Shown: positions 18,098 through 27,243, counted from the stretch's first letter. The stretch is 64,000 bases of DNA from Neobacillus vireti (GCF_001026695.1 NZ_LDNB01000017.1:248206-312205), one strand, 5' to 3'. Notes: generated from the letters alone by a model not told the origin. A program made the numbers and translations.

Positions 18098-18583
18098 TTG
18101 GTTGAAAAAATAGTAAATGCAATTCAAGATGAGTATCCGGATGACTTTGCATGGTGTTATGGTTGCGGCCGCTTGAATGAGGAGGGGCATCATTTCCGAA
18201 CCGGCTGGGAAGATGAGCAAACCGTAACGATTTATACACCTGAACAAGAGCATCTCGCATTGCCGGGATTTGTTTATGGCGGACTTATTGCTTCGCTAAT
18301 CGATTGCCACGGAACAGGTTCTGCAGCTCTTGCACTGCATCGAAAAAATGGTCATGAACCGGGAGAGAAAGTTGACCCGCCACGTTTTGTAACCGCTTCA
18401 CTAAATGTTAATTTTCTTAAGCCTACTCCACATGGTGTCCCGTTAAAGGCTGTTGGAATCGTCCATGAAATTCACCCGAAAAAGTTTAAGGTGGAAACCG
18501 AGGTTTATGCAAATGATATTCTTTGCGCACTTGGTGAGGTCGTTGCTGTCGTCATGCCAAGCACCTTTTTAACCAATAAGTAA
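18098..18583 (+). CDS. PaaI/4HBT hotdog-fold thioesterase
   Basis: The frame is open far upstream across the divergent gene, but AAAAAGGGGG followed by TTG at 18098 marks the real start (161 residues). CYGCGRLNEEGH near residue 22 and the hotdog helix region FVYGGLIASLIDCHGTGSAAL (about 58-78) match PaaI-type thioesterases. It should hydrolyse an acyl-CoA, but the substrate is unknown. Its promoter region is shared with pepF. Confidence 0.8.
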   Translation: MVEKIVNAIQDEYPDDFAWCYGCGRLNEEGHHFRTGWEDEQTVTIYTPEQEHLALPGFVYGGLIASLIDCHGTGSAALALHRKNGHEPGEKVDPPRFVTASLNVNFLKPTPHGVPLKAVGIVHEIHPKKFKVETEVYANDILCALGEVVAVVMPSTFLTNK

Positions 18584-18679
18584 ATATCTTGTAATAAAAC
18601 TGAAATATCCCATTTTGAAACAAAAACCACCCCTAAACCGTCTAATGAAGTATGAGAGGTTTGATCGGGAGGAAAAAGG

Positions 18680-19081
18680 ATGGGAAAGCTGGAAAGAATA
18701 TTTATTACTTCCATTATTATATTGGCACTTGGATCAGCTATTATTATTAGTTCTTTTGGGTCTGTGTTATTTCAGGAGGGGAATCCAGTTCCATTAATGG
18801 TATCAGCCATGAAACTGCATTTTTTCGATTCTGAGTACGAGCAGTTCTCAAAAACAGAAAATCGCAGCCGGTATTTATCGAAAAATACAGGGGATAGCCG
18901 ATATGATATCGTTAAGGAATTTATGAAGTCAAATGGCTGGAAATATGAAGAACAAATGGGTTCTGGATTAATCTTTGTTAAAGAAGGTAAAGAGGCTATT
19001 GTTGAAACCAGGCAATACTCGAAGTATTTCATCATCTGGGATGTTCAGAAAGCATTGTTTACTAGCGACAGCGATACATAA
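18680..19081 (+). CDS. Membrane-anchored hypothetical protein
   Basis: The 133-residue product has one N-terminal membrane segment (about 9-30) followed by an extracytoplasmic domain of about 100 residues. A GGGAGGAAAAAGG site precedes the ATG. No lipobox, catalytic motif or known family is evident. It follows the thioesterase by 96 bp and may be its own unit. It ends in front of a repeat element. Confidence 0.65.
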   Translation: MGKLERIFITSIIILALGSAIIISSFGSVLFQEGNPVPLMVSAMKLHFFDSEYEQFSKTENRSRYLSKNTGDSRYDIVKEFMKSNGWKYEEQMGSGLIFVKEGKEAIVETRQYSKYFIIWDVQKALFTSDSDT

Positions 19082-19092
19082 CACATCCAGAA

Positions 19093-19216
19093 ACAAAAAG
19101 CGCAAGCGCCTTGGTCAGCCCCGACAGGCAAATGTTCTTCAGCACTAAAAGACCGCCCTTTGACTTTTAGTGCTGAAGGTTATTTGACCCCGAGGGGCTA
19201 GGCGCTGGAGCTGGAT
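19093..19216. repeat. Palindromic dispersed repeat element of Bacillus type
   Basis: The element opens with GCGCAAGCGCC...CAGCCCCGACAGG and closes with CCCCGAGGGGCTAGGCGCTGG, which pair with each other. Inside is a perfect 15-bp inverted repeat, CTTCAGCACTAAAAG (19137-19151) and CTTTTAGTGCTGAAG (19164-19178). I recall very similar sequence as a high-copy intergenic repeat in Bacillus relatives, but only this copy is in the window. It has no open frame. Folded as RNA it would be a long branched hairpin. Confidence 0.65.
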
Positions 19217-19221
19217 TAAAA

Positions 19222-19256
19222 AACCCCTAATCGGTTGATTAGGGGTCAATTTTTTA
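19222..19256 (-). terminator. Bidirectional terminator at tetR 3' end
   Basis: ACCCCTAATC (19223-19232) and GATTAGGGGT (19237-19246) pair around GGTT, with A-run on one side and T-run on the other. Confidence 0.85.
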
Positions 19257-20159
19257 GTGCACTTCCTCTAACTGCTTAAAATAATGTTCAATCAGTTCTT
19301 CCAGCTGTTTCAATTCTTTTTTCCATAATGAACTGCTATCCAAAGAAATCAGAGCACTTTCAATTAGAAATTTTCGAGGCTTATTTCCATCCAATAATTC
19401 ATCGTGGATAAAGTCTAAAAGTTCGAGGTATTTCTCCTGTTCGCCTTCGTCAAGCAAATTCTTCGTTATCATTTTTCGCAACGGTAAAGCGTGGTGGAGT
19501 AGTTGTTGTTTAAATGTTTGATTATTGCGGTTACAAGAAGGCAGCCACTTTTCCAAATGCCCAGGTTCTAGCAATTGACTACCGGATTCGGCCACATCAT
19601 CAACCATTTTTACTAGACGCCCGACGCTATACCGGACCACCTGGTTGATTTTCTCCCCTGTTTCAAAGGCCATTCGATTATAATGAAGATTATGCTGTAA
19701 TATTCCCTGAAACATGATGGCGCAATCTAGCAAGTATGGTTTCATATCCTCGCCGAAGATATCTAAGAACCTTGCATAATACCAATGAAGTGTACTCAAA
19801 CGAGTGCGTTGAATAAATTGTTTAAGGTCGACATCATTGGAAGCCATGACTTCTTCATAAAGGGCAATTAACTTATTCTTTTTATTTGAAATCAGCTGTA
19901 ATTCCATTTGTTTGATAAATATCTCGATATCTGATGGATCATGACCCAATAGTAAATCAGAGCGCTCTTTTTCTAGCTCCTTGAAAATCGTTTTATAAAT
20001 ACCGATTAATAATTCGCTTTTTGATGAAAAATAATTATAAAATGTTCCTTTAGAAATGCCGCTATAATCTAAAATATCTTGAATAGAGGTAGCATGGAAG
20101 CCCTTTTCGACAAATAATTGATGTGCCATCTTAATCACATTTTGTTTCCGGTTGTACAT
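19254..20159 (-). CDS. TetR-family regulator
   Basis: The 301-residue product has a TetR N-terminal DNA-binding domain (residues about 1-50, with GFHATSIQDILDYSGISKGTFYNYFSSKSEL as the helix-turn-helix). The ligand domain is longer than usual for the family (typical total 190-220). It is divergent from a DHA2-type exporter, the usual arrangement for a local repressor. A 14-bp perfect palindrome lies between them. Ligand unknown. Confidence 0.9.
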   Translation of the reverse strand: MYNRKQNVIKMAHQLFVEKGFHATSIQDILDYSGISKGTFYNYFSSKSELLIGIYKTIFKELEKERSDLLLGHDPSDIEIFIKQMELQLISNKKNKLIALYEEVMASNDVDLKQFIQRTRLSTLHWYYARFLDIFGEDMKPYLLDCAIMFQGILQHNLHYNRMAFETGEKINQVVRYSVGRLVKMVDDVAESGSQLLEPGHLEKWLPSCNRNNQTFKQQLLHHALPLRKMITKNLLDEGEQEKYLELLDFIHDELLDGNKPRKFLIESALISLDSSSLWKKELKQLEELIEHYFKQLEEVH

Positions 20160-20190
20160 TTAATCACCTTTTGTTTGATTTGTACTTACT

Positions 20191-20204
20191 GTATAAATTT
20201 ATAC
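20191..20204. promoter_or_regulatory. Perfect palindrome, candidate TetR operator
   Basis: GTATAAATTTATAC is its own reverse complement and lies between the divergent tetR and exporter genes, 32 bp from the tetR start. Confidence 0.45.
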
Positions 20205-20256
20205 TACCTTATTTATATACTGAACACAAACGCCTAATTTTTAATGTTTTTTTTAC

Positions 20257-20285
20257 TTGCAAAAGTTGAACCGAGAGTATATTAT
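20257..20285 (+). promoter_or_regulatory. Sigma-A-type promoter of the exporter gene
   Basis: TTGCAA (20257-20262) and TATTAT (20280-20285) are separated by 17 bp, about 60 bp before the exporter start. Confidence 0.45.
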
Positions 20286-20343
20286 TAGCAAGGTGTATAA
20301 CAGGGGTATAAAAAAATGTACTAATATTATAGGGGGAAACTTA

Positions 20344-21873
20344 ATGAATCAAACTATAAAAGAGACCAAGCGTCCACCGTACGGGATTATTGCGGTTTTG
20401 ATGATTGGGGCTTTTATTGCATTCTTGAATAACACATTACTAAACATTGCCTTGCCATCTATAATGAAGGACTTAAAAATTGAACCGGCGACGGTTCAGT
20501 GGCTAACGACAGGGTTTATGTTAGTAAACGGAATTTTGATTCCTGCTACAGCCTATTTAATTCAAAAATATTCCGTTCGACAATTATTTTTAGCTGCTAT
20601 GGGATTATTTACAGTCGGAACCATCCTAGCAGGATTTGCCCATGTCTTTCCAATGTTATTAGCGGGCCGGATGATTCAAGCCTCTGGTTCAGCCATCTTG
20701 ATGCCACTATTAATGAATGTTATGTTAATTAGCTTCCCTGTAGAAAGAAGAGGGGCAGCGATGGGAGTTTTCGGATTAATATTAATGTCTGCACCGGCGA
20801 TTGGGCCTACATTATCGGGATGGATCATTGAACATTATGACTGGAGAATGCTATTCCACTTTGTGACTCCAATTGCTATTGTAGTCATATTAATAGGATT
20901 TTTCATGCTTAAAGATAAAAAGGAAAAAGTTAATATTAGACTTGATTTTCTTTCTTTACTATTATCCAGTATCGGTTTTGGCGGAATCCTATATGGATTT
21001 AGTTCTGCCGGCAGTAAAGGTTGGGATAGTCCGCAGGTCTACGGGACAATAATCATTGGGGTTATTTCTTTAACAGTGTTCATATTACGTCAATTAAAAC
21101 AAGAACAGCCCTTGCTTAATTTTAAAATTTATAAATACCCGATGTTTGCTTTATCATCTGCCATTGCAATGGTTGTTAATATGGCTTTGTTTTCTGGAAT
21201 GTTACTTCTCCCGATCTATGTTCAAACACTAAGGGGAATTTCTCCAATGGATGCTGGACTATTGCTGTTGCCAGGAGCGATTTTGATGTCCATTATGTCG
21301 CCAATTACAGGGAAATTATTTGATAAGTTCGGCGGACGTCTTTTAGCAATCCTTGGCTTATTAATTATCGTTGTAACGACTTATGAATTTAGCAAATTAA
21401 CATTGACAACTAGCTATACACATTTAATTATTCTGTACTCAATAAGAAGTTTCGGTATGTCTATGGTGATGATGCCGGTTTCTACAAATGGGCTGAATCA
21501 ATTACCTGCACGTTTCTATCCACATGGGACTGCAATGAACAATACGATGAACCAGGTCGCCGGGGCGATTGGCACCGCGTTATTGGTAACGATTATGACA
21601 AACAGGACGGCATCAAAGGCGAAAGAACTCGGAGATGCTGCTATGAAACACTTTACTGAACAGCCGACACCAGCCGCAATCAAAGAAATGAAACAACAAA
21701 TTATGGAGCAGGCAATGTTAAATGGAATAAATTTCTCATTCCTAATTGCCACCGGTATTGCCGTTGTTGCGCTCATTCTTGCTTTCTTTATTAAACGGGC
21801 AAAACAAGCTGAAGATCCAGGCGGAGTCAAGTCAGCAGGAAAAATGATGAAGGCTAAGTTAGCGGAAAATTAA
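20344..21873 (+). CDS. DHA2-family multidrug efflux MFS transporter
   Basis: The ATG at 20344 follows AGGGGGAAACTTA. The frame extends 29 codons upstream without a site. The 509-residue protein has about 14 membrane segments. Motifs include LNNTLLNIALPSIMKDL in the first segment, VQWLTTGFMLVNGILIP in the second, and GRMIQASGSAILMPL (about 110) in the fourth, as in the LmrB/EmrB group. It should export a drug or toxic metabolite by proton antiport. Control by the divergent TetR protein is likely. Confidence 0.92.
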   Translation: MNQTIKETKRPPYGIIAVLMIGAFIAFLNNTLLNIALPSIMKDLKIEPATVQWLTTGFMLVNGILIPATAYLIQKYSVRQLFLAAMGLFTVGTILAGFAHVFPMLLAGRMIQASGSAILMPLLMNVMLISFPVERRGAAMGVFGLILMSAPAIGPTLSGWIIEHYDWRMLFHFVTPIAIVVILIGFFMLKDKKEKVNIRLDFLSLLLSSIGFGGILYGFSSAGSKGWDSPQVYGTIIIGVISLTVFILRQLKQEQPLLNFKIYKYPMFALSSAIAMVVNMALFSGMLLLPIYVQTLRGISPMDAGLLLLPGAILMSIMSPITGKLFDKFGGRLLAILGLLIIVVTTYEFSKLTLTTSYTHLIILYSIRSFGMSMVMMPVSTNGLNQLPARFYPHGTAMNNTMNQVAGAIGTALLVTIMTNRTASKAKELGDAAMKHFTEQPTPAAIKEMKQQIMEQAMLNGINFSFLIATGIAVVALILAFFIKRAKQAEDPGGVKSAGKMMKAKLAEN

Positions 21874-21882
21874 ATATTAAAC

Positions 21883-21918
21883 CAGGGGGTGACTGTCAAA
21901 GTCACCTCTATTTTTTTG
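21883..21918 (+). terminator. Terminator of exporter gene
   Basis: AGGGGGTGACT and AGTCACCTCT form a stem followed by seven T. Confidence 0.8.
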
Positions 21919-22008
21919 CATAAGCAGTTTGTGAAGTGAACAAATTTGCTTTTTTCTGCAAAAAAACTCTATAGTAAGAAAAGAAATGTTCAATAGGAGG
22001 ATTTTTTA

Positions 22009-22593
22009 ATGTTAAAAGATCAAATTAAACAATACATATCAGAGCATAATAGCGATGGATTCGCGATGTTTAAAGAAGAAAAAGAGTATGTAGAAAAAAA
22101 TAAATTAGCTGAAAACAGCCAAATTGACCTAAAGGATCCTAACACTCGATTCGCGGGTGCCTATATTGAACGTTGTGATAAAGAATCAGAAAATATGCTG
22201 AAGAATGAGAATTCCTCGTTCTTATCGGAGCCACTCGATTACCTAAAAAAGCATAAAAATGAATTTATTTATTTAGAGTCCCATTGGTTTGAGTTGATTG
22301 GAGTTGAAGCTGTCTCATTAGAGGCTGACGATGTCTTCGGGACATATGACGTCATGTTAGGATTAAAACTTCAGAAGAAATTCGAAAAAACGTTAAAGGA
22401 GCATTTGAATACTCATTTACATGGCGGGGAAGCAAAATTCGATTTAATGTTTAGTCATGATGACGGTTTATGGAATTTGAATTTTGCGCTGAATTATGTA
22501 GAAGGATTTACAGAAGAAATGACAATTGGCGAAGCTTTCCTGTTAATTTATCGGTTTTTATTTAAGCTTGTTGAAGCGGCGGAAGAAAAGTAA
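22009..22593 (+). CDS. Hypothetical cytoplasmic protein
   Basis: The 194-residue protein is acidic, rich in Glu and Lys, without signal or membrane segment. AGGAGG precedes the ATG by 7 bp, and a terminator follows at once, so it forms a single-gene unit. The C-terminal part (FDLMFSHDDGLWNLNFALNYVEGFTEEMTIGEAFLLIYRFLFKLVEA) is the most ordered looking. I do not recognise a family. It stands between an efflux gene and the pyrimidine degradation cluster with no clear link to either. Confidence 0.7.
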   Translation: MLKDQIKQYISEHNSDGFAMFKEEKEYVEKNKLAENSQIDLKDPNTRFAGAYIERCDKESENMLKNENSSFLSEPLDYLKKHKNEFIYLESHWFELIGVEAVSLEADDVFGTYDVMLGLKLQKKFEKTLKEHLNTHLHGGEAKFDLMFSHDDGLWNLNFALNYVEGFTEEMTIGEAFLLIYRFLFKLVEAAEEK

Positions 22594-22983
22594 GGAAAAG
22601 AATAAGGATAGAAAGGGGCATCGGAAGAGAATCCGATGCCTGTTTTTAATAATGATTCGACAAAATTCATGAAGTATGTCGAAAACTTTCTTAAGAAAAA
22701 GTAAGCATTTGATTTCGATGGAAAGATGATTTTTTCAGTAAAACTAATGATGTTTAGAGAATCAAGAATTTTTTCGATAAAAAGAAAGAAAGATAGATTT
22801 CGAGTTTTTTTTACAATATCCTTACTTTTTATATGGTAAATTGGTAGAGAATTCAGAATAATAAACAAGAAGGAAGTTTTTAAGGAAGCAAATCATTTTA
22901 CATAGTGGATAATGAAATAGCTGTATTATTTAACTAGTTGTCAGGTGTAATGCCAACAATGGGTCTGTAAAATGAAGATAAGC

Positions 22984-22999
22984 TGCAGAATATTCTGCA
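22984..22999. promoter_or_regulatory. Perfect 16-bp palindrome upstream of preT
   Basis: TGCAGAATATTCTGCA is self-complementary and lies 128 bp before the preT start. It is a candidate operator. Which protein binds it cannot be read from sequence. Confidence 0.45.
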
Positions 23000-23058
23000 A
23001 ACTACATATATGAACCTGAGGGGAGTGGAGTCATTTCCGAAACCAGAGATGGATAATT

Positions 23059-23074
23059 ATTTAAGCGCTTTCAT
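23059..23074 (+). promoter_or_regulatory. cre-like box upstream of preT
   Basis: ATTTAAGCGCTTTCAT matches the cre consensus WTGNAANCGNWNNCWW except at the third position (T for G). It would allow CcpA repression of the pyrimidine genes. Confidence 0.4.
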
Positions 23075-23083
23075 CTTGAAAAT

Positions 23084-23096
23084 ATTAATTGGTTAA
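23084..23096 (+). promoter_or_regulatory. PucR-box-like sequence upstream of preT
   Basis: ATTAATTGGTTAA differs at one position from the Bacillus PucR consensus WWWCNTTGGTTAA as I recall it. It forms an inverted repeat with the AACCA just downstream. It lies about 30 bp before the preT start, and a PucR-type regulator is encoded in the same cluster at 27580. Confidence 0.45.
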
Positions 23097-23126
23097 TAAA
23101 CCATTGATTAAAAGGAGGGTTTCGCA

Positions 23127-24494
23127 TTGGCGATTGAAAAAATGCAACGAATTTCCCTTTCAAATCTTGAAATAAACTTTCAAGAGGTGGAACCAGGACT
23201 GACAAACCAAGAAGCGGTGGAAGAATCCAATCGCTGCCTCTATTGTTATGATGCCCCATGTATTAAAGCCTGTCCAACAGGTATCGATATTCCAACCTTT
23301 ATTAAGAAAATTGCCTCAGGTAATTTTCTTGGATCCGCAAAAACGATTATGTCTTCAAACCCAGTCGGTGCAAGCTGTTCAAGGGTTTGTCCAACAGAAG
23401 AACTCTGTGAAGGAGCTTGTGTCCTCAATCACTCAACAAAACCAATTATGATTGGCAATCTGCAAAGATATGCGACAGATTGGGCCATTCAAAATGAACA
23501 AACCCTATTTCAATCTGGAAAATCAAATGGACAAACAGTTGCCGTTATTGGCGGCGGTCCTGCTGGATTATCTGCGGCACGCGAACTTGCAAGGTTTGGC
23601 TATGATGTAACAATATTTGAAGGAGCAGAGAAAGCTGGCGGATTAAATACGTACGGGATTGTTTCTTTCCGATTGCCACAGAAGATTTCCTTCTGGGAAG
23701 TGGAGCAAGTTGAAAAAATGAATGTCAAAATCAGAACAAACACAATGGTCGGCAGAGATATTTCCGTTGCTGAAATAACTGAAAATTTCGATAAGGTTGT
23801 AATTGCAATTGGAATGGCCCATGTGCCAAACCTTGGCATTGAAGGCGAGAATCTAGATGGTGTCTTTGATGCGATTGAATTTGTCAAGGCAACAAAGGAC
23901 GGAGAGCTGTCCAATGACTTCCGTGGAAAGCGGGTTGTCGTCATCGGTGCCGGAAATACAGCGATTGACGGAGCCACCTGTTCGGTCCGCTTAGGTGCCG
24001 AAAACGTTAAAATCCTCTACCGAAGAACTGAAGATGAGATGACGGCATATGACTTTGAATATGAATTTGCTAAGCAGGATGGCGTCGAGTTCCGCTGGTT
24101 AACCGCACCAAAAAGGATTATCGGTGACGAAAAAGGTAGTGTCACCGGCATTGAATGTATCAAGATGGAACTAGGTGAACCGGAACCGGATGGCCGCCGC
24201 AGACCTGCAGCAATTGAAGGGTCGGAGCATGTCCTCCCGGTAGATGCTGTTGTCAAAGCAATTGGTCAAACAAGATACTTGGATTTGATTGAGCAGTTTG
24301 GTCTAACACATGAAGGCGGTGTCGTAAAGGTCGATAAAGAAACACTTCAAACCTCGAATCCGCAAATATTTGCCTGCGGCGACGTGATTTTTGGCAAAGG
24401 AAAAGGCGATGCCATGGTCGTAACCGCTGCTCAGCAGGGCAAAGATGTTGCCTATGCGATTCACAAGCAATTTATCGCTGTGGGAACAGCTTAA
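23127..24494 (+). CDS. preT: NAD(P)-dependent dihydropyrimidine dehydrogenase, FAD subunit PreT
   Basis: A TTG start at 23127 follows AAAGGAGGG by 7 bp. The 455-residue protein has an N-terminal Fe-S domain (CLYCYDAPCIKACPTGIDIP, then CSRVCPTEELCEGACV). Two Rossmann dinucleotide sites follow: VAVIGGGPAGLSAA near 137 for FAD and VVVIGAGNTAIDGA near 271 for NAD(P)H. It delivers electrons to PreA, which reduces uracil or thymine to the dihydropyrimidine, the first step of reductive pyrimidine catabolism. PreA follows at 24517. The same fold occurs in glutamate synthase beta subunits, but the neighbours settle the assignment. Confidence 0.93.
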   Translation: MAIEKMQRISLSNLEINFQEVEPGLTNQEAVEESNRCLYCYDAPCIKACPTGIDIPTFIKKIASGNFLGSAKTIMSSNPVGASCSRVCPTEELCEGACVLNHSTKPIMIGNLQRYATDWAIQNEQTLFQSGKSNGQTVAVIGGGPAGLSAARELARFGYDVTIFEGAEKAGGLNTYGIVSFRLPQKISFWEVEQVEKMNVKIRTNTMVGRDISVAEITENFDKVVIAIGMAHVPNLGIEGENLDGVFDAIEFVKATKDGELSNDFRGKRVVVIGAGNTAIDGATCSVRLGAENVKILYRRTEDEMTAYDFEYEFAKQDGVEFRWLTAPKRIIGDEKGSVTGIECIKMELGEPEPDGRRRPAAIEGSEHVLPVDAVVKAIGQTRYLDLIEQFGLTHEGGVVKVDKETLQTSNPQIFACGDVIFGKGKGDAMVVTAAQQGKDVAYAIHKQFIAVGTA

Positions 24495-24516
24495 TCGATC
24501 AAAAGGAGGAAAAATA

Positions 24517-25803
24517 ATGGCTGATTTACGTATAAACCTTGCAGGAATAAAATCTCCTAATCCTTTCTGGCTGGCATCAGCACCTCCAACCAACTCAGGC
24601 TATCAGGTTCAAAGAGCCTTTGAGGCCGGCTGGGGGGGAGCGGTTTGGAAAACACTTGGCGACCCAATCCTAAATGTTACTTCAAGATTTGCCGCAATCA
24701 GTTTTAACGGTCAACGAGTCGCTGGCTTCAATAATATTGAGCTGATTACAGATCGTCCGTTGGATGTCAATTTAAAGGAGATCTATGAAACGAAAAAGAA
24801 ATTCCCAAACCATGCGATTATCGCTTCGTTAATGGTGGAACCGAAGCAGGAAAAATGGCATGAAATCGTCAAGCGTGTTGAAGATGTCGGGGTTGATGGA
24901 CTCGAGTTAAACTTCGGCTGTCCACACGGTATGGCCGAGCGTGGAATGGGTTCAGCCTCCGGGCAGGTCCCAGCCCTTGTTGAACGTCAGACCTATTGGG
25001 CGAAAGAAGTAGCGAAAACTCCTGTCATCGTCAAATTAACACCTAATATTACCGATATTACCGCAACTGCTGAAGCAGCCTGCAATGGCGGGGCAGACGC
25101 GATTAGTATGATCAATACGATTAATAGCCTAATGGGAGTGGACCTTGATACCTGGAATACGGTCCCACATGTTGCTGGAAAAGGGGCACACGGTGGGTAT
25201 TGCGGCCCTGCTGTTAAGCCGATTGCCTTAAATATGGTTGCTGAATGTGCAAGGCACCCGCATATCAATGTGCCTATTTCCGGAATTGGCGGGATTTCCA
25301 ATTGGCGGGATGCGGTTGAATTTATCCTGATGGGCGCAACGGGTGTCCAAGTTTGTACGGCTGCGATGCACCATGGCTTCCGAATTGTAGAAGATATGAT
25401 TGAAGGTCTCAATAACTACTTAGATTGTAAAGGGATAGCTGCCGTCTCCGATATTATCGGGAAATCTGTACCAAAATACTCCGATTGGGGTAACTTGGAT
25501 TTAAACTATAACATTGTCGCAAAAATCAATCCGGAAGTATGTATCAATTGTAATAAATGCCATATTGCCTGTGAAGATACCTCTCATCAATGCATTGATA
25601 TGCTTACAGATGCGAATGGAAAAAGCTATCTGAAAGTAAGAGAAGAAGACTGTGTTGGCTGTAATTTATGTTCGATTGTCTGCCCGGTTGATGGAGCTAT
25701 CGACATGATTGAAGCACCAAGAGAGCTGGCGCCAATGACCTGGAATGAACGCCAAGCGGTCCTAAGTGTCGCAGCAGAATGCAAAGCAGATATTGTCAAA
25801 TAA
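24517..25803 (+). CDS. preA: Dihydropyrimidine dehydrogenase catalytic subunit PreA
   Basis: ATG 24517 follows AAAAGGAGG. The frame extends 24 codons upstream into preT without a site. The 428-residue protein joins a dihydroorotate-dehydrogenase-like FMN barrel to two ferredoxin clusters near the C-terminus (CINCNKCHIACEDTSHQC and CVGCNLCSIVCPV). Barrel motifs include NPFWLASAPPTNSGYQ, LELNFGCPHG with the GMGSASGQ loop, and GIGGISNWRDAVEFILMGATGVQVCTA. With PreT it reduces uracil and thymine using NAD(P)H. Confidence 0.94.
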   Translation: MADLRINLAGIKSPNPFWLASAPPTNSGYQVQRAFEAGWGGAVWKTLGDPILNVTSRFAAISFNGQRVAGFNNIELITDRPLDVNLKEIYETKKKFPNHAIIASLMVEPKQEKWHEIVKRVEDVGVDGLELNFGCPHGMAERGMGSASGQVPALVERQTYWAKEVAKTPVIVKLTPNITDITATAEAACNGGADAISMINTINSLMGVDLDTWNTVPHVAGKGAHGGYCGPAVKPIALNMVAECARHPHINVPISGIGGISNWRDAVEFILMGATGVQVCTAAMHHGFRIVEDMIEGLNNYLDCKGIAAVSDIIGKSVPKYSDWGNLDLNYNIVAKINPEVCINCNKCHIACEDTSHQCIDMLTDANGKSYLKVREEDCVGCNLCSIVCPVDGAIDMIEAPRELAPMTWNERQAVLSVAAECKADIVK

Positions 25804-25824
25804 TAGATTAGGAGGATTCACTAA

Positions 25825-27243
25825 ATGAAAAAAATTATTAAAAATGGAACGATTGTCACCGCATCTGACACCTTTCAAGCAGAACTATTAATCGAAGATG
25901 GAAAAATTACGCAAATTGGCTCGAATCTATCGGCAATTGGCGCAGAGATTATTGATGCCAAGGGTTGTCTAGTTTTCCCAGGAGGAATTGACCCGCACAC
26001 CCATTTGGATATGCCTTTTGGCGGCACGGTCACAAAGGATGATTTCGAAACGGGAACAATGGCTGCTGCTTTCGGCGGCACGACGACGGTTATTGACTTT
26101 TGCTTAACGAATAAGGGCGAGCCGCTAAAAAATGCGATTCAAACCTGGCATGATAAATCGAAGGACAAAGCCGTAATTGACTATAGCTTCCACTTAATGA
26201 TTTCGGAAATCAACGAGAATGTTCTAAATGAACTGCCACAAGTAATAAATGAAGAAGGAATTTCCTCGTTTAAAGTCTTTATGGCTTACAAAAATGTCTT
26301 CCAGGCAGACGATGAAACCTTGTTCAAGACGCTTATCACCGCAAAAGACCTTGGCGCTTTGGTTATGGTTCATGCCGAGAATGGCGATGTCATTGATTAT
26401 CTAACAAAGAAAGCACTCGACGAAGGAAATACAGAACCGATTTATCATGCGTTAACAAGACCGCCGGAATTAGAGGGGGAAGCAACGGGTCGTGCTGCCA
26501 GGTTTACCGGGCTCGCCAATTCGCAGCTATATGTGGTCCATGTTTCCTGTGCCGATGCGGCCGAAAAAATTGCTGAGGCGCGCAGCAAGGGCTTTGATGT
26601 CTGGGGCGAAACCTGCCCGCAATATCTGGTCCTTGATCAAAGTTATTTAGAAAAGCCGAATTTTGAAGGAGCCAAATATGTGTGGTCGCCGCCGCTCCGT
26701 GAAAAATGGAATCAAGAAGCCCTCTGGAATGCGTTAAAGAGCGGTCAGCTCCAAACAATTGGCTCCGATCAATGCTCGTTTGATTTTAACGGGCAAAAGG
26801 ATTTAGGCCGTGATGATTTTACGAAAATCCCGAATGGCGGTCCAATTATTGAAGACCGTTTAGCGATTATATTTTCGGAGGGCGTGAAGAAAGGAAGGAT
26901 CAGTCTAAACCAGTTTGTCGACCTGACCTCGACAAGAGCCGCAAAACTCTTTGGACTGTATCCGCAAAAAGGAACGATTGCTGTTGGCACTGATGCTGAT
27001 CTTGTGATTTTTGATCCAAATGTTGAACGGGTTATATCTGCTGATACCCATCATATGGCGGTCGATTACAATGCGTTTGAAGGCATGGAGGTCACCGGTG
27101 AACCTGTTTCTGTGTTAGTACGCGGTGAATATGTCGTCCGTGACAAGCAATTTGTTGGGAAGCCGGGTGCCGGTCAATATTTGAAGCGGGCGAAATATCG
27201 CAAAACGAAGCCTGTTAACCAAAATGAAACCTTATCTATCTAA
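25825..27243 (+). CDS. hydA: Dihydropyrimidinase (D-hydantoinase type)
   Basis: The 472-residue cyclic amidohydrolase opens the dihydrouracil or dihydrothymine ring to the N-carbamoyl beta-amino acid. Visible metal-site parts are GGIDPHTHLDMPF (about 51-63), the lysine in SFKVFMAYKN (about 150) that is carbamylated in this family, HAENGD (about 182), VVHVSCADA (about 237) and GSDQCSF (about 313). A GGAGG site precedes the ATG, 21 bp after preA. It is step two of the pathway. The enzyme for step three is not in the window. Confidence 0.93.
   Translation: MKKIIKNGTIVTASDTFQAELLIEDGKITQIGSNLSAIGAEIIDAKGCLVFPGGIDPHTHLDMPFGGTVTKDDFETGTMAAAFGGTTTVIDFCLTNKGEPLKNAIQTWHDKSKDKAVIDYSFHLMISEINENVLNELPQVINEEGISSFKVFMAYKNVFQADDETLFKTLITAKDLGALVMVHAENGDVIDYLTKKALDEGNTEPIYHALTRPPELEGEATGRAARFTGLANSQLYVVHVSCADAAEKIAEARSKGFDVWGETCPQYLVLDQSYLEKPNFEGAKYVWSPPLREKWNQEALWNALKSGQLQTIGSDQCSFDFNGQKDLGRDDFTKIPNGGPIIEDRLAIIFSEGVKKGRISLNQFVDLTSTRAAKLFGLYPQKGTIAVGTDADLVIFDPNVERVISADTHHMAVDYNAFEGMEVTGEPVSVLVRGEYVVRDKQFVGKPGAGQYLKRAKYRKTKPVNQNETLSI

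Larger units (their letters stand above)
22594..23126 (+). other. Long intergenic region in front of the pyrimidine operon
   Basis: About 530 bp hold no credible gene. It starts with a terminator (GGCATCGGA 22617-22625 and TCCGATGCC 22632-22640, then TGTTTTT). It ends with control elements of the pyrimidine operon: a 16-bp palindrome at 22984, a near-cre box at 23059 and a PucR-like box at 23084. The AT-rich middle (22690-22870) shows nothing I can name. Confidence 0.6.

Noticed and set aside
20257..20343. 29-codon extension of the exporter
   Set aside because: It covers the promoter and lacks a ribosome binding site; ATG 20344 has AGGGGG.
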